Source of the DNA: CAINVV01 sp964506325
GTDB lineage: Bacteria > Bacteroidota > Bacteroidia > Bacteroidales > Prolixibacteraceae
Length of the DNA: 10,242 bases
Direction: 5' to 3'
NCBI GenBank assembly: GCA_964506325.1
Contig: CAZDLO010000120.1
Coordinates: 1-10,242 of the forward strand
The stretch's first letter is position 1. Each line of letters starts with the position of its first letter. A program made the translations under genes and the position numbers. The notes under the pieces were generated by a model. The model saw nothing but the letters and a program-made list of their open reading frames with translations, made no database searches and was not told where the DNA came from. This document shows positions 6,531 to 10,242 of this stretch, piece after piece.

Positions 6531-7252
6531 ATGTTAAAATTACTCAGATTGACGGGATAGGTGAAGTTAAGCTTGTCAGAAAAGCCCGTTCTACTCAACT
6601 AAGGATATCCGTAAGGTCATCGGGCGAGGTTTTGGTCTCTATCCCTTGGCTTTATTCGTTTTCGAGGGGAGAAGCTTTCCTGTCTGAGAAAAGAGAATGG
6701 GTTGTTAAAACCCTGGAAAAGCTTAAAAGGAAAGGAGTGGCAAAAATACCGCTGCAACCCGGGGTTCTCTTTTCCACGAGAAATCTAAGGTATGAAGTTT
6801 TACCCGTTAAAACAGACAAGGTAAAAGTGTTTTTCCATCCTGAAGAACAGTCGGCAGTAATTGGATATCCCGAAATGGCATCCCTGGACCAACCTGAAAT
6901 CAGGGATAAAATCAGGCTTAACCTTGAAGGAGTTCTTCGGTATGAAGCAAAAAGGTACCTGCCGGGAAGGGTAAGAGAACTGGCTGCCAGCCTGGGATAT
7001 TCATTCAATAAAGTAACGATCAAAAATAACAGGACGAACTGGGGGAGTTGCTCAGGGCTTGGAAATATAAGCCTTAACCTTCACCTTATGCGCTTGCCGG
7101 ACAGGCTGATTGACTATATCCTGGTCCATGAACTGGTGCATACGAAGATACCCAATCATGGCCCCGTGTTTAAACAAACTTTGAGAAGTCATTTCCCGGA
7201 TGCGACAGAACTGGATAAAACCATCAAAAAATACCGGCCGCTACTCTTCTGA
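6527..7252 (+). CDS. YgjP-type zinc metallopeptidase (SprT-like, DUF45 family)
   Basis: A 241-aa predicted cytoplasmic zinc peptidase of the YgjP/DUF45 family, whose substrates are mostly unknown. The zinc site is complete: HELVH (H201, E202, H205) followed by NHGPVF (H211) as third ligand. The family signature N-R-x-N-W-G-S-C-S precedes it at about 168-176, and the N-terminal beta-rich part 'RKARSTQLRISVRSSGEV' (about 18-35) is also typical. The family is usually about 230-250 aa, so the ATG at 6527 fits. It may be co-translated with a small ORF just upstream. The convergent permease gene starts its stop codon on the very next base, so there is no room for a terminator between them. Confidence 0.87.
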   Translation: MNVKITQIDGIGEVKLVRKARSTQLRISVRSSGEVLVSIPWLYSFSRGEAFLSEKREWVVKTLEKLKRKGVAKIPLQPGVLFSTRNLRYEVLPVKTDKVKVFFHPEEQSAVIGYPEMASLDQPEIRDKIRLNLEGVLRYEAKRYLPGRVRELAASLGYSFNKVTIKNNRTNWGSCSGLGNISLNLHLMRLPDRLIDYILVHELVHTKIPNHGPVFKQTLRSHFPDATELDKTIKKYRPLLF

Positions 7253-8296
7253 TCAGATAGACAGCAGTCCAAACTTGTCTGCCAGTGAAGTGAGAAAATA
7301 GGAGCACATGAATGCAATCAATGGTGCTATCAGCCAGATCAGCCAAAACTGTTTGACCGCTTTTTGGGAAAACGTCTGTTTCCAGCCCACCTTTGAAATA
7401 CTTAATGCCAGGATTGCGAATGTATTCAACTGAACCAGGGAAGTAGGAATTCCCTTTGTTACAGATGCTGCCAGCAAAAGAGATGCGGTGACAAATTGAA
7501 CCATTGATGCTTCCACCTTGCCAATCTCAACGATTTCCTTTCCGGTCCTGACCATTAGTTTGTGGCCGAATATGGAACTTCCAATTCCAAAAGAAGGAGC
7601 AATTATCAGGGTGGAAAGTATCATGATCAGCAGGAAATTGCTGCTGGTAGGATTGATGTGCAACTCGTTTGTTATCATGGAAGTGATTGGTCCTGCTGCA
7701 TTTGCAACATTGTTTGACCCAATTGAGAAGGCTACATAGCAACTCGTAATGATAACAACCCATCGGAAAAAATTTTGCCGTTTGTCCGTAAAGAAAAATC
7801 CGGGATGCCGGAGATCAAACCTCCGGCTCACAACCTGTGTGATGAAATACATGATCCCAAAGGAAACAAGCGGCAGGATAATCCAGGTTGGGATAATCTC
7901 ATAAAATATCTTGTGGGTATTGAGCTGTCCAACATAGTGTGCCGGGGCAACCAGGGCAACGACTGTAGATTGTGAGGTGGATTGTGGTACACCAAGCAGG
8001 TTGGCAAATAACAGGGAAAGCGCAACAGAGAAAAGAATAATGGTGGTCAGGGTATAATCAAGGCTTACGGCCGGAAGTATTCCCTTTCCCAGTGTAATGG
8101 CTGTGTTTTTGCCAGCCAGTAAGGCACCCAGTAAAACAAAAATCCCAAAAAGCCCCGGTATCAATGATCGTCTGAGAATACCTGAAGCATATGCAGATGC
8201 AAAAGACGGAGCTGTGCCGCTCCCGCCCATATTTAGCCCCAGAAACATGGCTACCAGCAAGGGTAACAATAGGCCATCAAGCATAGGTGAAAACAT
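7253..8296 (-). CDS. PiT-family (PF01384) anion permease, phosphate or sulfate
   Basis: A 347-aa inner-membrane transporter with about ten hydrophobic segments. It belongs to the PiT family, built from two inverted repeats. The second repeat keeps the family motif (SIGSNNVANAAGP, about 191-203). The first-repeat counterpart is diverged (GLNMGGSGTAPSFASAY, about 20-36), lacking the usual N-D-x-A-N-A. Both P-S-T/S-type loops are present (GVPQSTSQS 102-110; GIPTSLVQL 282-290). The diverged first motif recalls, from memory, the sulfate permease CysP of B. subtilis, a member of this family, so sulfate is a real alternative to phosphate. No PhoU-like (DUF47) partner gene is adjacent, which many phosphate members have. 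The ATG at 8294-8296 gives a plausible start close to the first span. Confidence 0.82.
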   Translation of the reverse strand: MFSPMLDGLLLPLLVAMFLGLNMGGSGTAPSFASAYASGILRRSLIPGLFGIFVLLGALLAGKNTAITLGKGILPAVSLDYTLTTIILFSVALSLLFANLLGVPQSTSQSTVVALVAPAHYVGQLNTHKIFYEIIPTWIILPLVSFGIMYFITQVVSRRFDLRHPGFFFTDKRQNFFRWVVIITSCYVAFSIGSNNVANAAGPITSMITNELHINPTSSNFLLIMILSTLIIAPSFGIGSSIFGHKLMVRTGKEIVEIGKVEASMVQFVTASLLLAASVTKGIPTSLVQLNTFAILALSISKVGWKQTFSQKAVKQFWLIWLIAPLIAFMCSYFLTSLADKFGLLSI

Positions 8297-8350
8297 TATT
8301 GGGTTTATTCTATTGAAGTGCGAATATATTTATAAATTTTTAACAATCCT

Positions 8351-8380
8351 TTGAGATATTCGAAAATTGAGTCATCTTTG
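8351..8380 (+). promoter_or_regulatory. Candidate promoter for dgt
   Basis: TTG (8351-8353, within TTTG) is followed after exactly 19 bp by CATCTTTG (8373-8380), one mismatch from TAnnTTTG. This is the best full match to the Bacteroidetes promoter pattern in the window. The start site would be near 8387, giving a leader of under 20 nt. On the other strand of the same 107-bp gap, TATATTCG (8321-8328) is a one-mismatch -7 candidate for the permease, without a well-placed -33. Confidence 0.5.
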
Positions 8381-8403
8381 AATTATTACCAGTTCAAGAC
8401 ACT

Positions 8404-9747
8404 ATGACAAAATGGAGTAAGTTGATTTCTCCTTTCCGTTTGGGTTCCGAATTCCGGAATTACGATGAGCCGGAAGAGATCAGGACGGCATTCCAGCGTG
8501 ATTATGACCGCATCATCTTCTCGTCGCCTTTCAGAAGGCTGCAAAATAAAACACAGGTATTCCCCTTGCCGGGAAGCATCTTTGTGCACAATCGTCTTAC
8601 ACATTCGCTGGAAGTAGCCAGTGTTGGCAGGTCTTTGGGAAACCTTGTCGGGCTCCGGCTGCAGCAAAGCAGAGATACTTCTGATGCCTCAACACTTGCA
8701 GAGATTGGCACCATAGTATCGACAGCCTGCCTGGCACATGATCTGGGCAACCCCCCTTTCGGTCACTCCGGGGAAAATGCAATAGCCAATTTTTTCATCA
8801 AAGGCGGGGGTAAAACCTCCCTTGACCAGCTTCCGGAGGAGCAGAAGACCGATTTTACCTGCTTTGACGGTAATGCCAATGCGTTCAGATTGTTGTCTCA
8901 TACTTTCAACGGCAGGCGCGAGGGCGGATTTGGCCTGACCTATTCCACGCTGGCTGCTATGGTGAAATACCCATATGAATCCTGCCTTGCAGGCAACAAG
9001 CAGAAATTTGGCTTTTTTCAGACAGAAAAGCAACTCTACCATAAAATTGCCAGTCATCTCGGGGTTAGGCAGTTATCTTCTTCTCCCTTGCATTATGCCA
9101 GGCATCCGTTGGTTTACCTTGTTGAGGCAGCCGACGACATCTGCTACCAGATCATGGATGTTGAAGACGCCCATAAACTGAAGATTATCTCCACCAATGA
9201 TGCTGAGGCGTTGCTGATGGCATTCTTTGATCCAGCTTCAGATGTTGGGACGCTGAATGTTATCAATGAGAATCTTAAAATTGTTCTGGACCGGAACGAA
9301 CGCATAAGTTATCTGCGTGCAATGGTTATCGGGAAACTGGTAAGGGAGTGCGGAGCTATTTTCCTGGAAAAAATGGATGAGGTGCTTGATGGTGTGGCGA
9401 TTCCCTCCCTGGTCAAACAACTTGAAGGTACCGCCCAAAGTGCCATGAAGGAGATCAAGGAGATCTCGGTGGAGAGGATATACCGTGATCCGGCGGTTAT
9501 TCAGATTGAAATTGCCGGGTACAAAATTTTGGGAACGCTGATGGAAGAATTCACCCCGGCAGTGATGTACCCGGGAAGCCATCTTTCCGAGAAACTGCTG
9601 TCAATTATTCCGCAACAGTATCATCTTCAATCTGATAATCTCTACGACCAACTTCAGACGGTTGTAGATTTTGTATCAGGTATGACCGATCTATACGCGT
9701 TGGACCTCTATCGCAAGATCACAGGCATAAGTCTACCGGGAATCTGA
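8404..9747 (+). CDS. dgt: Deoxyguanosinetriphosphate triphosphohydrolase (dGTPase)
   Basis: Dgt hydrolyses dGTP to deoxyguanosine and triphosphate; relatives act on several dNTPs, so exact specificity is not certain. The 447-aa cytoplasmic protein has the HD metal site: NRLTHSLEV (H67), CLAHDLGNPPFGHSGE (H112, D113) and EAADDICYQIMD (D245). The Dgt-type segment FDGNANAFR (154-162) and the N-terminal 'RDYDRIIFSSPFRRLQNKTQ' (about 32-51) place it in the dGTPase branch rather than with the first HD gene of the window. ATG at 8404; no Shine-Dalgarno. No clear terminator follows; only an imperfect hairpin spans the stop codon (9736-9756, no T-tract). Confidence 0.92.
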   Translation: MTKWSKLISPFRLGSEFRNYDEPEEIRTAFQRDYDRIIFSSPFRRLQNKTQVFPLPGSIFVHNRLTHSLEVASVGRSLGNLVGLRLQQSRDTSDASTLAEIGTIVSTACLAHDLGNPPFGHSGENAIANFFIKGGGKTSLDQLPEEQKTDFTCFDGNANAFRLLSHTFNGRREGGFGLTYSTLAAMVKYPYESCLAGNKQKFGFFQTEKQLYHKIASHLGVRQLSSSPLHYARHPLVYLVEAADDICYQIMDVEDAHKLKIISTNDAEALLMAFFDPASDVGTLNVINENLKIVLDRNERISYLRAMVIGKLVRECGAIFLEKMDEVLDGVAIPSLVKQLEGTAQSAMKEIKEISVERIYRDPAVIQIEIAGYKILGTLMEEFTPAVMYPGSHLSEKLLSIIPQQYHLQSDNLYDQLQTVVDFVSGMTDLYALDLYRKITGISLPGI

Positions 9748-10007
9748 GATTACCGGATGGCATGGATGCTTTCCCCGTTTGAAAGTACCGGGTACAACCG
9801 CCCCCATCATCAGTGGACGAAGTTTTTTTATTGCCGTTGATTGAGTTACACTTCCAAAGGATTTAGCCCTTTCAGCAAAAGGAGGGCGTATGAAAAAGTT
9901 CCTGACGGGACCTCAGGTCTGTGCCTTTTCAAGCTGGTGCCTTTTCGAGTCGATGGCGAGAAGTTTCAGAATCAAGAGTTCCCCTTTTCTACATCCTCAG
10001 GCATAAA
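9748..10007. other. Intergenic stretch without a convincing gene; one small ORF with a strong RBS
   Basis: This 260-bp gap separates convergent dgt and the RsmH-like gene. Both strands were read in all frames. On plus, ATG 9890 to TAA 10006 encodes 38 aa (starts MKKFLTGPQVCAFSS), with AAAAGGAGG 4 nt upstream; I recognise no family. On minus, a frame is open from 9912 to a TAG at 9733-9735, but only an internal ATG pair could start it. There is no FtsL-like membrane protein after the RsmH-like gene, as the usual cell-wall cluster would have. GTACCGGGTAC (9785-9795) is a near-palindrome. It could hold a degraded gene, a dispersed repeat, or nothing functional. Confidence 0.4.
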
Positions 10008-10242
10008 TCAGGCTTTGATTGCCCAGCGCAACTTCGCAGATCGGGCACGCGGATTGGCGTGGCACTCTTCCGGGGTTGCCCGGATGGGATCCGGGGCGAC
10101 TTCCCGGTAGGTGCCCTCACGAAAATAGTATTGGAACGATTTTTTTACGCGTCGGTCTTCTCCGGAATGAAAGGAGAGTATCGCTATACGTCCGCCGGGA
10201 GCGAGTACTTCCGGAAGTTTGTGGAGAAACTGATCCAATACG
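10008..10242 (-). CDS. rsmH: RsmH-like 16S rRNA methyltransferase, C-terminal part (cut by window edge)
   Basis: The C-terminal 77 or so residues of an RsmH/MraW-type SAM-dependent methyltransferase; RsmH methylates N4 of C1402 in 16S rRNA. Seen here are LAPGGRIAILSFHSGEDRRVK, in two parts (LAPGGR and ILSFHSGEDRRVK), and the C-terminal NPRARSAKLRWAIKA. The usual housekeeping copy has SFHS/SYHS-L-EDR and ends near RSAKLR-x-AEK; the G for L and the WAIKA ending resemble a separate RsmH-like group that I recall outside the cell-wall cluster, so this may be a paralog. The frame runs off the right edge with no start in view (TTG at 10236-10238 is internal). Convergent with dgt. RsmH family is sure; paralog status is inference. 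Confidence 0.8.
   Translation of the reverse strand, partial: VLDQFLHKLPEVLAPGGRIAILSFHSGEDRRVKKSFQYYFREGTYREVAPDPIRATPEECHANPRARSAKLRWAIKA

Noticed and set aside
9736..9756. Terminator for dgt at an imperfect palindrome across the stop codon.
   Set aside because: The repeat has a mismatch, almost no loop and no following T-tract.
9841..10110. An 89-aa plus-strand frame.
   Set aside because: It starts with TTG, its second half is antisense to the RsmH-like gene, and it has no recognisable domain.

Overview
This is a chromosomal window that looks like Bacteroidota (Bacteroidetes). Three things point there. It has a fused LpxC-FabZ protein inside an HD-hydrolase / lpxD / lpxC-fabZ / lpxA operon. 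Most genes lack Shine-Dalgarno sequences. Several intergenic gaps carry matches to the Bacteroidetes sigma-ABfr promoter pattern (TTG, about 19 bp, TAnnTTTG). I see no tRNA, rRNA, CRISPR array, insertion sequence or phage integration signature.

Layout. 1-449 (minus): rimP, cut by the left edge, with a strong hairpin in its leader. 663-5250 (plus): a four-gene run of an HD-domain phosphohydrolase, lpxD, lpxC-fabZ and lpxA. It ends in a near-perfect 17-bp bidirectional terminator (5264-5302). 5297-6206 (minus): three overlapping small genes (ytxH-like, then a phage-holin-family membrane protein, then an unrecognised basic protein), which I read as an envelope or stress cassette. 6372-7252 (plus): a possible 52-aa small ORF coupled through ATGA to a YgjP-type zinc metallopeptidase. 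7253-8296 (minus): a PiT-family anion permease that abuts the metallopeptidase with no gap. 8404-9747 (plus): dgt, a dGTPase-family HD enzyme, behind the best promoter match in the window. 9748-10007: about 260 bp without a convincing gene. 10008-10242 (minus): the C-terminal part of an RsmH-type rRNA methyltransferase whose sequence and neighbours differ from the usual cell-wall-cluster copy.

How the genes fit together. LpxA, LpxC and LpxD carry out the first three lipid A steps, and FabZ makes the enoyl-ACP step for fatty acid supply, so the central operon joins acyl-chain and lipid A synthesis. Two HD-type hydrolases (the operon's first gene and dgt) are nucleotide-phosphohydrolase relatives, but the sequence does not show that they act together.

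I did not find a clearly new multi-gene system. The points most worth a second look are the atypical solitary RsmH-like gene, the coupled small ORF before the metallopeptidase, the unexplained 9748-10007 gap, and the asymmetric signature motifs of the PiT-family permease.
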